A stretch of 64,000 nucleotides of DNA from Phyto melanocephala (lineage: Eukaryota > Arthropoda > Insecta > Diptera > Rhinophoridae). The translations under genes and the position numbers were made by a program. Each line of letters begins with the position of its first letter. Within the stretch, counting starts at the first letter, position 1. The notes beneath the pieces are model-generated. The model saw nothing but the letters and a program-made list of their open reading frames with translations, was not told the DNA's origin and made no database searches. This document shows positions 11,352 through 23,232 of this stretch, one piece after another. The stretch spans positions 116,077,833 to 116,141,832 of the forward strand of contig OW799233.1 in assembly GCA_941918925.1 (NCBI GenBank), read 5' to 3'.

Positions 11352-11452
11352 GTTACAGTTTTAGTTTGATTTACAAGTGAATTGATTGACCGCGAAGTAA
11401 ATAAAGAATTTTTTTATCTTTTTTAAACAAATTGGTTTCAATTACTATAACA

Positions 11453-12443
11453 ATGGGTCGCGGTAAAGCTTCAACCCACGAAGAACAAATAAAAATCAAA
11501 ACATATAGAGATTGTGGTCTTTCTGTTACAGAAATATCAAAAAAAAAAAAAATTGCTAAAAGCAGAAAAGTAATATCTAATTTTATTCAAAACCAGACGA
11601 ACTATGGAAAAAAACATGAAAGGCCGTGTAAGTGGTGTGCTCTCTGATGCAGATAAGAGGGCTATTTTGAGAGAAGCTTCAAATTCGCACGATTCTGTGG
11701 ACAAAATTAAGGCTAAAATAGGTATCCATGCTAGCAAGACCACTGTAAGGTATGTTATTTCAGGATCGAATCACCTCAAACGACTCAAATTAAAGAAAAA
11801 ACCACCACTTAACTCTGCATGGAAAGAAATGCCGTTGAAATTCTGCCGAGATAACATAGCATGGAGCAACGAGTGGAAGCGCGTTGTTTTTTCTGATGAA
11901 AAGAAGTTTAATTTGGAGGGCCCTGATGGCTACAATTATTATTTTCACGATTTGAGAAAGGAGACTCATCAGTTGGATCGATTACACAGTCGAGTCGCCA
12001 GAGTTATGGTGTGGGGTGCGATATCATATCATGGCACATGTGAGCTCCAGTTTTTAAGTTCCACTATGAACGCTAAAGCATATCAGAGTGTTCTAGAAAA
12101 TGCCTTTTAATTGTTTGAAAATCTTTTTGGTCCAGTGCCCTGGACTTTCCAACAAGACAACGCCCCAATACATACTGCCCGTTTGGTCAAATCGTGGATA
12201 GAGTCAAAAAATGTCACACTTTTCAATTGGCCACCATACTCGCCGGACCTTAATATAAGAGAGAATGTTTGGGGATGGCTGTCCAGAAAAGTTTACGAGT
12301 CTTGAAAATAATTTTCAACTAAATCCGAACCTTTTGAAGCCATTCAACGAGCGTAGGCTTCAGTTTCTCTCACTAATTTGAAAAATTTGTACGAGTCAAT
12401 GCCTAATAGGATATACGAGGTTATTCTGAACAAGAGATTTTAA
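11453..12443 (+). pseudogene. Tc3-like DD34E transposase, broken
   Basis: The start is the ATG at 11453 (MGRGK), which matches the usual start of Tc3-like proteins; in-frame codons upstream are not conserved. The N-terminal helix-turn-helix (SVTEISKK..KSRKVISNFI) is followed by a one-base frame shift in an A run near 11609. The next frame carries the second DNA-binding domain and the catalytic core. FSDEKKF has the first Asp and QQDNAPIHTA the second. The third residue is Glu in DLNIREN, with 34 residues between the second and third. A TAA at 12108 interrupts the core, and another stop at 12303 truncates the tail, which resumes as LKNLYESMPNRIYEVI. All three catalytic residues remain, but four breaks or more kill it. 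Confidence 0.85.
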
Positions 12444-12520
12444 TTATTTTAATTATTAATAAAATTTAATTATATCGTCTAAATTTCTTGACCTTTTTTA
12501 TTGATTATATATGATTTTTC

Positions 12521-12521
<1 letters not shown>

Positions 12522-12555
<34 letters not shown>
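12522..12555. repeat. Poly-A run of 34 bases
   Basis: An uninterrupted A run just after the Tc3-like element. It could be an insertion tail or slippage. Its length may be an assembly estimate. Confidence 0.9.
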
Positions 12556-12557
<2 letters not shown>

Positions 12558-14555
12558 TATTATTCTTTTATTCTTGTGGCAATAGCAAAAAATTTCTCCC
12601 AATATACTAGTATGTATAACACTTCATAAATTTGCTCACCTTTAATGATATCGCAAACAGAGAAAACAGTTCCAAAATAAAATGAGTAAAGTAATTGTTT
12701 AAACAGGTTATTTATTGATAAAAAAAATCTAAAATTCCGTTTTTTATACATCAATCATCCCGAAATCAACTTTAGAACTCCGCCACCATTATTCCACTGA
12801 ATTGGCTCGTTATTCCTCCCATGATATATAAAAAATTAGCTAAATCTCATATTTAATTAATTTTTTTATAAATACTATTTATTTTATTTGTTAGATAAAA
12901 ATGAACGAAAATATTCAGTATTGACGAACTTTTGCACATTATTAATATTATTATGGGAAAGATCCCCTATCGTCAACAGGAAAGACCTAAAAAGGATAGA
13001 GGAATTATCTAAAATAATGAAACTAAAATAAAAATTGTTCAACATTGATGCATCCACCTTGCAGCTGTTTATTTAGAAACAAATCATTTGAGGCGTTACA
13101 TCAACCGGCAGAATATTGCAGGTATAAAAAACACATTTGAAATATATAGAAATACATTTCCTTACTAAGCTCTGTATATCGTTTCCTATATCAACTATTA
13201 CAGCTCCCGAATCATATTTGCTTTGTATTATTGTGTCTCAGAAATATGGATGTTTCTAACATATTCAGCTGCGCAGGTTTAAAAAATTCGGGGCAGTCCA
13301 GCACAAGGCTGAGTGGAGTACTTATTAAGTACCACTGTAATCATTTGCTTATTAGACATATCAAAGACTACACAGAGAAAAAAGTATCGGTTGTGAGTTC
13401 GAGCACTAAAATATCATAATTATTTCAGTAGAAATTGTATAACCACAATAACTGACTGTCTGTTTTCTGGCTGTAGTTTATATAATGGTTATTTGACCGA
13501 TAAATTATTAATGGCTTGGAGTGCTGGTCGTTTGGAATTCCTTTAAGAGTAAGGTTGGGATGTAAGTTGTATCTTTTAGGAACAATAAAACATTCCGAAG
13601 CTGATTAGTCTAATAGCTTGTAATAAGGAATTAGAGAGCCCGATTTCTTGAGCGAGTTAATTATGCATAAACCATAAAATTCTCGCAAAAAAAACACCTG
13701 AGGGTTTCGACTTAGAGAGGAAAATCTGATGCACGAACTTATCACAGTTCTGAAATCACCACCAGATGTGGATCATGAAGCTTAATCAAGCCAAGATCAG
13801 AATTTGAAAGTAAAGTCGTAGCTGTCATGCTGATGTTTATCTTCAGGATTGGAATAAAGAAATTAATAAAACCCATAACCTACTATATTTTTGTCTTCAC
13901 AAAATTCTAATCGATTGAATTTTTTTAAAAACAAATATTCAGATACAAAAACATCTGGTGTTTCATGCATAATGGCAATTGGCTGGAACCCTTAAGACCA
14001 GAGAGTTGTTGGAGGAACAGGTTATACATGAATCAAAGGTCTATTTACTTAAATAATATTTAAGGGACTTGCGGATTATGGGGTTAACACGGAGAAAAGT
14101 AATTGGAAAACCCTTGTTGTGACCATTTGAATTTAAAAAAAAAAAATAGGAAACGAACACAATAGCAGAACCCGGATCGCTCTGATGGCCAAAATAATGT
14201 TTTTCATTGTAGCCATTAGGAGATGGATATTAATAATAACTGCCACCATTTACAATAATAGTAATAATAATAAAAGTCATAAATAGTATTTCATTCATAG
14301 GATGGCATGACTCCCCCTTCTGCGATCCTTACCACTTTTGTTTCTAATTAGGTAATTTTTATCAAATGTAGCTCGTAATAAGCTTAAACAAAATAGAATT
14401 TACCGATTGTAGAAAAGATATCAATTTTTTCTTATATGGGATGTACCACGTACCCAACTCTGATAGTATCGATATAAATAGGATAAGAAAAAAAAGAGCG
14501 TTCTTCTCTGCTTTTTTTTAATTTTAACGCAAATCATAAATTTCTATTTATATTT
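12556..14555. other. AT-rich DNA, no recognised gene
   Basis: The short open frames here match nothing that I know. No repeat shared with other parts of the window was found. Confidence 0.4.
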
Positions 14556-14760
14556 CAGACGTTTTCATTTATATTTGAGAAACTTCCTATTCATATCATA
14601 TTTTAGAAACTTCCAATCATATTTTAGAAATTTCCAATCATATTTTAGAATATGTAAAATATATTTTAGATATTTCCAATTGCATATTTTAAAATTCCAA
14701 TTACATTACAGAAATTTCTATTTCTATTCATATTTGTATTTCAGAAATTTCTGAAATATA
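14556..14760 (+). repeat. Degenerate ~20-bp minisatellite
   Basis: Repeated CATATTTTAGAAATTTCCAA-like units run across about 200 bp. They grade from near-identical copies in the middle to diverged ones at the edges. Confidence 0.8.
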
Positions 14761-15611
14761 AATGGAAGTTTCATAATAATTGATAACGATAAGATAGTCA
14801 ACTTAAATCTAATTTTTTTTTAAATTAAATCAATATAATGATTTTATAATTTACGGATAATGATGTGGTGGCGATAAGCAACCTGCCAACTTCAATGCAT
14901 TAATTGTAAAGCTTCAGTAAATGTACAAATTTGTAATGGAAATAGTCACTGTGAAGCAACAATTATTAATCAAAACTTAAAAAAAAATTACATAAAAATT
15001 AACTTAATCTTTGATAAGAAATTAATCTTTAATTCCTTCACTAAAATAATAAATCTATTATAAATGCAAGCAATTATATCAAGCCATTGATAAAATGTTT
15101 TATTGCTCTTGATGCGGATATAAAATAAATCAATTAAACAGTCGCTGTTGTGCATGTTCCCTATGAAAGTAGACCAAGTATTTTTAAAAAGCCCAATAAA
15201 AAAAAAACACAATCATTTAACAAAATACTACTGTTATTGTTGCTGAATGTAATAATAAAAATAAAACAAAATGACACTTACTATTTTTCAAAACACATCA
15301 TGAACTTTGGCACATACAGATAGAGACACTCTTGCATCCACATGTATCACTGCGCAACACACAGTCGAGAACATTGTATTTGAAATTCATGCCATAAATA
15401 ACTTTACAAACCGATATTGAGTTCATAACATTTTATTTAAAACATTGTGGTGATGTGAATTTTTTTAGCACTTTTTTATTTGTATTGCAATTGGAACTGA
15501 AAGACAAGAAACCTACATTTTTCTTAATCTTGTCAAGCTGTACTCTTGGCACAGCCCAAAATGTAGAATACGAGGTGTGTTTAATAAGCTTAAGTTTTAA
15601 ACCGAATAATA
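14761..15611. other. AT-rich DNA, nothing recognised
   Basis: No gene, element or repeat supported. Confidence 0.45.
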
Positions 15612-16345
15612 AAGGGTGATATTTTATGAATTAAGTTTTTCGGGCTGGCAGCACTGGTTGGTAATTGTGTGCAACCTACATCTGTGAAAGTGAAAAGTAT
15701 TCAGTATACTCTGCCATTTCATCATGGAGAAACTCACAAACGACTGCAAATCGTTGAAATTTATTATCAAAATTCGTGCTCTGTGAGAAATGTCCATCGT
15801 TTGGAAATCCACTGTTTTATCGAAAAATTGTGTTCAGCGATGAGGCTCATTTCTAGCTAAATGGATATGTAAACAAGCAAAACTGTTGCATCTGGGGTGA
15901 AGAACCGCCACATGCCGTACAAGAGTTATCCGCATCCCGAAGAAACGACAGTTTGGTGTGGTTTATGGTCTGGTGGCATCAGCGGTCTATTTTTCTTCTA
16001 AGACGACCGTGGAAGAAACGTTACCGTCAACGGCGAACGATATCGAGCCATGATACGCGAGTTTTTTTGCCCCAATTGGCTGAGTTGGACTTGGTTAATA
16101 TGTGGTTTCAACTAGACGGTACCTAATGCCACACAGCTCGTGAAATAATGGACGTAATGAAAGGATGAATTTGGTGAGCAGTTCATCTCTCGAAATGGCC
16201 CTGTGAGTTGGCCGCCAAGATCATGTGCTTTTACGCTTAAGCTAAACACGATTGAAGCCTTAGAGTATAACATAACACGTGTTATTCATGGAATACAGGC
16301 CATGGAATACAGTAAATTGCAAAGATCAATATACCGTTTCCAATA
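15612..16345 (+). mobile_element. Rosa-like DD41D mariner relic, internally deleted
   Basis: After a TA the left end reads AAGGGTGATATTTTATG. The leader TTCAGTATACTCTG is shared with the intact rosa-like copy at 22027. The N-terminal segment (LTNDCKSLKFIIKIRA in one frame) jumps at about 15825 to GTGTTCAGCGATGAGGCTCA, the FSDEAHF block with the first catalytic Asp. So the middle of the transposase, about 300 bp, is deleted. The second Asp block is damaged (MWFQLDGT). NGPVSWPPRSC follows, and the third Asp block is lost. Stops and frame shifts are many. The right end could not be fixed. Confidence 0.75.
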
Positions 16346-17487
16346 AAAATTTTGAATATATGTTGCAAATTTAAGTGTGTTCTTTAGCAGTGTATTTTTC
16401 AGTTGGATTGCATATAGCTGTGTGCTTTTGAATAAAAACAAGTTTTGCAATAGATAAAAAACTCTCAGGATCTGTCGTTATTTATTCTATGTCCAACCGT
16501 GACTACCCTTGATATATCATAAACTCCTCACACAAACCTCGCTTAAAATATTTTTTTTATGATTTTAACTGCAATGACTACAAGGTGGCGCTATAAATGA
16601 TTTGGTCTGTTTGTGTTTGTATCTAGCATTTGATGTTGTTGTAATTGTAGTTGTCTAAAATACGATTTTAACTTTTCGTAGAATATACGAATGGTAGAGG
16701 TAAAACGAGGCACGTACTCCTAGGATGATGTAGGTACAGCTAAAAGAAGCAATGCACTTTGCTAGTGCTCTAGTTTGTTTCAGCAATATTTGTTTTTAGT
16801 TTTCGTTGTTGTTGTTGTTATTATTTTAGCAATTGCAATTTTATATGACATTCTAATTGCAGAATGCAGTCAATGCGAAAGTGCAAAATCATGTCAACAA
16901 CAATTTTCCATTGGCGGCTTAACATTTTTTTTATGCTTTTGTTTAAGTTGGTGAATGTTAGAAAAGTACTGAAACAGCAACAAAAATAGTAAAAACATGT
17001 TTGTTTTTTTGATACTTGTATGTGTGTGCGTATGTGGTAATAGTGGTTCTTTGTTTCAATCGTGGCAAATGCTGTGGCGATTTAATCTTAGTTCAGGTGG
17101 TAAGACTTTATTCAAATTTAACAAATTTGTTTAAATGATATATGAACTTGATTTGTAGTTTTCAGAAAATATCTTAACTAGGTAAAGTTTATACACTAAG
17201 TTGAAAAGCAAGAGCTAAAAAGCTTATATGGATTTAAAAAAAATTATTTTACACTGTCAGTCGACAATATTTTAGCCGGTTCCTGTTACTGAATATATTA
17301 AATCAAGCGGTTCTATTCTTTATGACGGACAACTGTTATTTAGCAGTTACCGGTTGTTTTGGGATTAAGTTAGACTGACAATAAATCACAAATTAACGTT
17401 TAGTAACAAATTTTAATGTAAATCATTTTTATTCCGGCTTAAGTTAATTTTTCCTATTAATAAACTTTCTAAAACATTTTTAAATTA
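16346..17487. other. AT-rich DNA, no recognised gene
   Basis: No open frame or repeat supported up to the abrupt start of the BEL/Pao pol. Confidence 0.45.
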
Positions 17488-19356
17488 AACAGTTGGTTAG
17501 AAAAACCTCCAAATACTTGGAAGACTTATGTCGCTAACCGTACCGCAAAGATAAGGCAAAATGTGGGGAACGCTTCTTGGCGACATGTCCCATCGTCTGA
17601 TAACCCCGCTGACTTAGGCTCTCGTGGCTGCGACACGGCTCAACTCTTGGACAACTCTTTATGGTGGAGAGGACCAGTTTGGCTTCAAAGGTACCCCGAA
17701 GAATGGCCAAAGCCCATAACAATAAAAGAAAACTCCCTTGAGATAAAACGCAAGGTGAAAGTTCTCCATGTGTTCACTTCCGATGAAGACATACTCAGCC
17801 GCTTCTCAAAGTGGGATAGAGCTATCAGGGTAATGGCCTATGTGTTTCGGTTTTTCGATACCGTTAGAAAGAGAGTACAAACACGATTGAAACCGACGTT
17901 ACTTCACGCATCACAAGTGGCAACCCCGGCCGAAGATGTGCTGTCTACGATGAAATTAGTCCCATGTATTAATCACCAAGAATTTCAAAAGACCAAATAC
18001 AGACTAATTTATATCACTCAACTAGTGCACTATAACAAGGAGTACCACTCCCTCCGCAAGGTTGGAAGGGTCAGCACGAAAAGCTCTATATTTACTTTAA
18101 ACCCATACATAGATAATGATAACGTAATACGAGCTAACGGTAGACTTGCTAACTCGACTCTTTCCTATAGTGAACGGCACCCAATCGTTCTTCCCGTAAA
18201 TTCAATATTTTGTAAACTACTTATCGATTTTACTCATAACCTTCTCTTGCATGCCGAGATTAATTTGATGTTAAGGGCCATAAGGGCAGAATATTATATT
18301 TCTCGGCTAAGATCAGCCATTCGATTTTTCATTAGAAAATGCCTCCCGTGCATTCGGTACAAGCGAAAGGTAAAATCCCAAATAATGGGAGCTCTCCCTT
18401 TAGAAAGAAGTTCATTTTCCCTGCCCTTCACTATTACAGGCTTAGACTTCGCAGGCCCCTTTTCTATAAAAACTTCAATGTTAAGAAATGCTCCGTATCG
18501 CAAAGGATATGTATGTATTTTTGTTTGTTTTTGTACAAGAGCTGTTCATCTCGAATTATGCTCCGATCTGTCTACAAACTCCTTTCTAGCAGCCTTTACT
18601 AGGTTTATTAGCCGACGGGGTCTACCGAGAAAGGTCATGTCCGATAATGGGACCAATTTTGTAGGTGCTGAGCGAACACTTCGCCTTGAATATGATGAAT
18701 TTATAACTATTGCATCTAAGGACATAGTAGAAAAATACTCAGCTCTGGGGTTTCAGTGGCATTTTATCCCCCCAAACGCACCCCATATGGGAGGATTATG
18801 GGAGGCCGGTGTGAAATCCTTTAAGATGCATTTTAAGAAAGTAGCTCATAATAATAAATACACATTTGAAGAGTTCACCACACTTCTAACCCGAATAGAG
18901 TCAGTGCTCAACTCAAGGCCCTTATCTCCTCTGTCAGACGATCCCAACGAACTACTAGCTCTTACTCCAGGTCATTTTCTTCGTGGAGCTCCAATGGTGG
19001 CCCTACCCGAAGCACCGGCGGAATCCCTTACTTTACGGGACCGTTGGGAAAGACTCAAGGTTTTACACCACCAATTCGCTCAACGTTGGAAGGATGAATA
19101 TCTAAAAGAACTCCAGAAAAGGCATAAATGGAAAACACCGGAGGAAAACATAACAGTTGGCCAACTCGTAGTGGTGAAGGACGATCTACTTCCTCCTAAC
19201 GAATGGCGACTAGGTCGCATTACAAAAATATACTCTGGAACTGATGGCTTCGTGCGTGTTGCCGATTTAAAAACGCAAATTGGGGCCATTACTAGGCCCA
19301 TTAGTAAGCTTTGTGTCTTACCCGTCGAGACTGAGCCGTTAGAAAGCCATACTTAA
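17488..19356 (+). pseudogene. BEL/Pao pol fragment: RNase H tail and complete integrase
   Basis: The open frame runs without a stop for about 620 codons and starts abruptly inside pol, so the listed start is a truncation point and not an initiation codon. The GTG at 17563 is internal. SWLEKPPNTWKTYVANRTAKI and WRHVPSSDNPADLGSRG are the end of the Pao RNase H region. Then comes the integrase zinc finger (HNLLLHAEINLML, later CLPCIRYK). The DDE core has Asp in TGLDFAGPF, Asp in SDNGTNFVG and Glu in GGLWEAGVKSFK. A C-terminal domain WRLGRITKIYSGTDGFVRVADLKT ends in RPISKLCVLP, as in other Pao elements. Gag, protease and reverse transcriptase are gone. The integrase looks intact, so the truncation is recent or the copy is young. 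Confidence 0.95.
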
Positions 19357-19388
19357 TTCCTTTAGTCCCTATACACTCATACCCATAA

Positions 19389-19625
19389 CAACACGTAGTT
19401 CCCTATTCACATAATTTCGTAGTTCATTACCTTACAAATATTTTTATTATTTCAACAAATCGCACCAGACGTTTGTCAAGCTGTCGTACACAGCAACCAA
19501 CTTCCTCCAACACTAATGAAGTAACAAAACGTATCAGGCGTTCTTCAAGCCCTTCAACCTCCAGTCCAAGACGTATTTTGTTAGGGGCAGTACGAGCCCT
19601 TGAACGTTTGGCCAACACTCTCTAA
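19389..19625 (+). other. Small open frame between pol and the polypurine tract
   Basis: A frame open from the stop at 19386 to the TAA at 19623 encodes about 78 residues rich in Arg and Ser, including RLSSCRTQQPTSS and LLGAVRALERLANTL. It has no ATG and lies in a different frame from pol. It could be an extension reached by frame shifting, a remnant of an env-like gene, or chance. I do not recognise it. Confidence 0.3.
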
Positions 19626-19640
19626 TAATTGGCCATTCTG

Positions 19641-20131
19641 GCCAAGGGGCCCAGTATGTTGAAAGCGGTGTAAATACATTTGTACTCTTGAATTTAAATC
19701 CAATTTGTATGTATTCGCTCCTTTTTTTTTGAATTATTGTTTATCATTTATATTTGAATTTGTATAAATTAATATTAATATTCCCATCTCTGCTTGTCAT
19801 ATTTCTATATTTGTAACGAGTTATAAATAACGAGTCTTTTGGTCTAAAGCGCCAAGTTATGAAATTTATTCGTTGGTTTATTAACCTTTCAACGCTCAAC
19901 CAGGCCAGACGTTCAACCAGAGGACTCATTAAAAGGAACTCCACATTTTCCCGTCCATATACATAAGTATAAAATAAACGAATGTAAGTTGTTTAAAACA
20001 AGGCTTTTGTTGTGTATATTTAATTGATAGAAGATCAGGTATCTCCTCCTGTTGTCTTATTATCGCCCCCCTTTCCCTGCGACAAATTGCTATTCAGTCA
20101 ATTCGTTGATTATAAGTTTGTTATCCCTACA
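19641..20131 (+). repeat. Probable BEL/Pao polypurine tract and 3' LTR
   Basis: GGCCAAGGGGCCCAGTA at 19641-19656 fits a polypurine-type primer site. TGTTGAAAGCGGTG follows, with the TGTT start usual for BEL LTRs. A TATAAAATAAACG box at about 19970 may serve as promoter or polyadenylation signal. The right edge at CCCTACA (20131) is a guess, since no second LTR exists in the window for comparison. Confidence 0.6.
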
Positions 20132-20497
20132 AACTACTTTCCATAAAATTAAACTCATTGTGTTTCGATCCCTTTTCAAACGCTTTTTGACATACTTATA
20201 TATTTTAAAATTTGTATAATATAATATACATTTTTAAACAGTAATTATAAAAGAATATGGAAAATTTATTCCGATACTGGCCGAGTGGAATGCATTTTCG
20301 AAACCGCCTACAATTTCATCATCATCACTATTTAACTGTATACTCATATGTAATTTGACACTATAATTTATGTTACAATTTAATGAAATTAGTAAATGGA
20401 AATCATAACATTTATTTCAAAATTTTTTCTTCTTTTTCCTAACAAATGACATTTTATTCATGTTCATTTTCTCTTAATAAATTTTTGTAATGCTTTC
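20132..20497. other. AT-rich DNA, nothing recognised
   Basis: No feature supported between the LTR and the SINE. Confidence 0.45.
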
Positions 20498-20507
20498 TAT
20501 GTCCATC

Positions 20508-20725
20508 TCCGGTGCCCCGGTGGACTAGCCAGTAGTGTGCTGGTCAGCTAATTTGGGGGTTGCGGGTTCGATTCCTGCTAGAGTCTCTGGACTGGTCTGC
20601 TTCTCTTTCTCTTCTATTCTAACTATTCTATTCATATGGAGCGCACAACATACCAATTGGGCATAACTGTATACCTGTCGTAAGTTTGGGCGTTTAGTGT
20701 CCCTCTTTTTCAACCTAACCTAACC
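20508..20725 (+). mobile_element. tRNA-derived SINE with LINE-like 3' tail
   Basis: The 5' part resembles a tRNA. An A-box-like segment is at GGTGGACTAGCCAGTAG, and a perfect B box GGTTCGATTCC lies at about 20566. These would give RNA polymerase III transcription. It is not a working tRNA: no cloverleaf with an anticodon stem was found. The 3' ~95 bp (from CATATGGAGCGCACAACA) match the 3' ends of both LINE copies, ending TTTTCAACCTAACCTAACC. Direct repeats TATGTCCATC flank it at 20498-20507 and 20726-20735, showing target-primed insertion. Confidence 0.9.
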
Positions 20726-20736
20726 TATGTCCATCC

Positions 20737-21934
20737 TAAAAAAGTGTACTAAAATCATATTCATATTTTGGATTTTCATTTATGAGTCTATCTAGGAAAA
20801 GACACCGAACAATGAATTCCTAAACTTAAAGATATTTTAGTAAATTTAATAATAGAAAAATTAACTTCAAAAGTTCGAATAAATATCAATTTATAATTAT
20901 GACGTTAGTTAATTAATTGTTAAAATGGATAAAAAATAAATAAGTCGATTATTGCTGACATTTAAGGGGATTTGGAAGCGACTTTCGGAGACATTGCTTT
21001 AATAAACCTATCGACCAACCTGGTGCTTGATGAGTTTTTCAATACAATATTCCGTTAAAAATGTTTGTACAAAGCAGTTTAGAGATAAAATATAAGGATG
21101 TCTCATTGGTAATGCTTTTTAATTTTGAAATAAAAACACATACTATTTAAGGTAGTTCAGATTTTTCATTGGATTGCAAAGAACATATGCTTCAATTGAG
21201 TATGGAATAAAATATCCCAGGCTCTGAAGAAAGGCCATTACTTTTTTAATGAAATTTTCGATTAATTTTTACAGAAATGTGACTGTGTATCGCACTGGAT
21301 TATGAATTTGAATTTCTAGAATTTTTCTCAGTCTACCAAATTTCGATTCATTAGTTCGCGTCTTACAACTAGTTTTTTTTTATCTCCTAAAAGATTTGAA
21401 AATTTAAAATAAGTTGAAGTATGTAAATATCTTGTCATTAATAAAGAACTCTGAAAGTAACATTTAACACTTCTGTCGAAATGCAGCCTGGGCAAGTGTG
21501 AACGGTTAGATATATTTGGTTACGCCATGAATTGATTATCTTAAGTGGATCCAACGACCACAATCATATTAAACCTAAGAGAAATATTCAATTAATTTCT
21601 CAATATTTCACCGCATTTTATTCTCACTAAAAATTACTTAATTTAAAAACAAACTGATCCTTGCAATTTTAACACAAAACTTTTCAAGATGCATTAAAAA
21701 CTAATTGTATGCTGACAACGTAACACACATAGTATATTATCTAACCCTAATACGCATAAAAAAGGGGGAAAAATAAAGAAAATAACTTTTCTTCACTTGG
21801 TTATAATCAAGCTATTCTTTCAGGCATTCAGATCATTGTATGAGTGTTTGTTTCTACTAAGATATAACATGACATATGAAAAGAAATTGCCACTACTACT
21901 TACTTGCTACACAATACAATAGCATATTTACATA
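20737..21934. other. AT-rich DNA, nothing recognised
   Basis: No gene or repeat supported. Confidence 0.45.
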
Positions 21935-23230
21935 AAGGGTGTTTTTTTTTTGCTAGATAGAACTTTAAATTGTAAAAAGTTACACAAAAAATTAAATTTT
22001 GATGAAATATTTTTTTTTTATCGTTTCAGTATACTCTGACAAATCATCATGAATAGACTCACGCTTGAACAACGCTACGAAATTATCCAAATTTACTTTG
22101 AAAATCAGTCGTCGATTCGCGCAACTTATAAACGACTTCGTCATTTTTATGGCGTACATCTGAACAAGCCATTCGTCGAACTGTGGATAGATTTCGTACC
22201 ACATACTCTCTAGAGGATGCAATAACACCAACACGTCGAAGGAATGTGCGTACTGAAGAGAATATCGCCGCTGTAAACGAAAGTGTGGAAGAAGATCCAA
22301 ATTTATCGATTCGTCGTCGGTCGCAGGAATTGGGGCTCTGTCCGTCCACTACATGGAAAATTTTGCGCAAAGATCTCGGCCTACACCCGTATAAGATCCA
22401 GCTGGTGCAGGAATTGAAGCCACGATACCATTATATGCGTCGTTCTTTCGCCGATTGGGCTCTAGAGCAGTTGGAAACTGACCCGTTGTTTAATCGCAAA
22501 ATTGTGTTCAGCGATGAGGCGCATTTTTGGCTTAACGGGTTTGTTAATAAGCAAAATTGCCGCATATGGAGCGAGACCAATCCACAAGAGACCCTACAGA
22601 CTCCATTACATCCAGAAAAATGCACCGTTTGGTGCGGTTTTCACGCTGGTGGCATCATCGGACCTTATTTCTTCAAAAATGAGGCCGGAGCTCGCGTTAC
22701 GGTCAATGGAGATCGTTACCGCACCATGATCAATGATTTTTTGTTTGAAAATATGGATGACATTGATCCGGAGGAGATGTGGTTTCAACAGGATGGCGCT
22801 ACGTGCCATACGGCGAACGCAACCATCGACTTATTGAAATCAAAATTTGGCGATAAGTTGATTTCGAGAAATGGACCTGTCAATTGGCCTCCAAGGTCGT
22901 GCGATTTGACACCTCTCGATTATTTCCTGTGGGGCTACGTGAAGTCACTGGTTTATGCTGATAAACCAGCAACAATTGACGCCTTGGAGCCCAGCATTGT
23001 TCGTGTTATTCGTGACATACGGCCAGCAGTGCTCGAAAAAGTGGCCCAAAATTGGACGTCCAGAATGCGCTTCGTCAAGAACAGCCGCGGTGCCCATATG
23101 CCCGAAATCATTTTCAAATATTAATGTCACGTATTGATCTTTCGAATAAAAAAAAAATTTTGATTACAATTTAATTTTTTGTGTTATTTTTTACAATTTC
23201 AAGTTCTATCGGGCTTAAAAAAACACCCTT
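21935..23230 (+). mobile_element. Rosa-like DD41D mariner, nearly intact
   Basis: The ends form a TIR pair of about 60 bp: AAGGGTGTTTTTTT with TAGAACTTTAAATTGTAAAA on the left, and its near-complement on the right. TA dinucleotides flank both ends (21933-21934 and 23231-23232). The 1296-bp length and single transposase gene fit an autonomous rosa-type element. Confidence 0.92.
22049..23124 (+). pseudogene. Rosa-like DD41D transposase with one frame break
   Basis: The transposase binds the TIRs and cuts and pastes the element at TA sites. The real start is likely the ATG at 22049 (MNRLTLEQRYEIIQIYF), which begins the helix-turn-helix domain. The long frame, open from 22183, begins with a GTG inside the gene and is not a start. 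Between the two parts, near 22160, the frame slips after HFYGVH, and a few codons appear lost before SEQAIRRTVDRF. The core is complete: Asp in FSDEAHFWL, Asp in WFQQDGATCHTA, Asp in LTPLDYFLWGY. I count 41 residues between the second and third, the DD41D spacing of the rosa group. The rest reads open to the TAA. One frame break probably kills it. Confidence 0.93.
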
Positions 23231-23232
23231 TA

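Larger units (their letters stand above)
11144..12520 (+). mobile_element. Tc3-like transposon, right end uncertain
   Basis: The left end CACTGCGTTTCACTTGAATA follows a TA. A subterminal repeat lies about 185 bp inside, as in Tc3-type long TIRs. A decayed DD34E transposase fills the body. The right TIR was not found: after the transposase the sequence goes AT-rich and meets a 34-base poly-A run. The element may have lost its right end. Confidence 0.75.

Noticed and set aside
16480..16515. Right TIR for the mariner relic at 15612 (AAGGGTAGTCACGG inverted)
   Set aside because: Only the first seven bases match the left end, and no TA follows, so the end was not extended to it.
17534..19301. Several open frames on the minus strand under the BEL pol
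   Set aside because: They are antisense shadows of a well-supported integrase frame.
20508..20590. A genuine tRNA gene
   Set aside because: The A and B boxes are present but I see no cloverleaf or anticodon stem, and the unit continues into a LINE-like tail with TSDs. It is a SINE.
22183..22185. Start of the rosa-like transposase at this codon
   Set aside because: It is a GTG inside RRTVDRF. The family's N-terminal domain starts at the ATG at 22049 in another frame.
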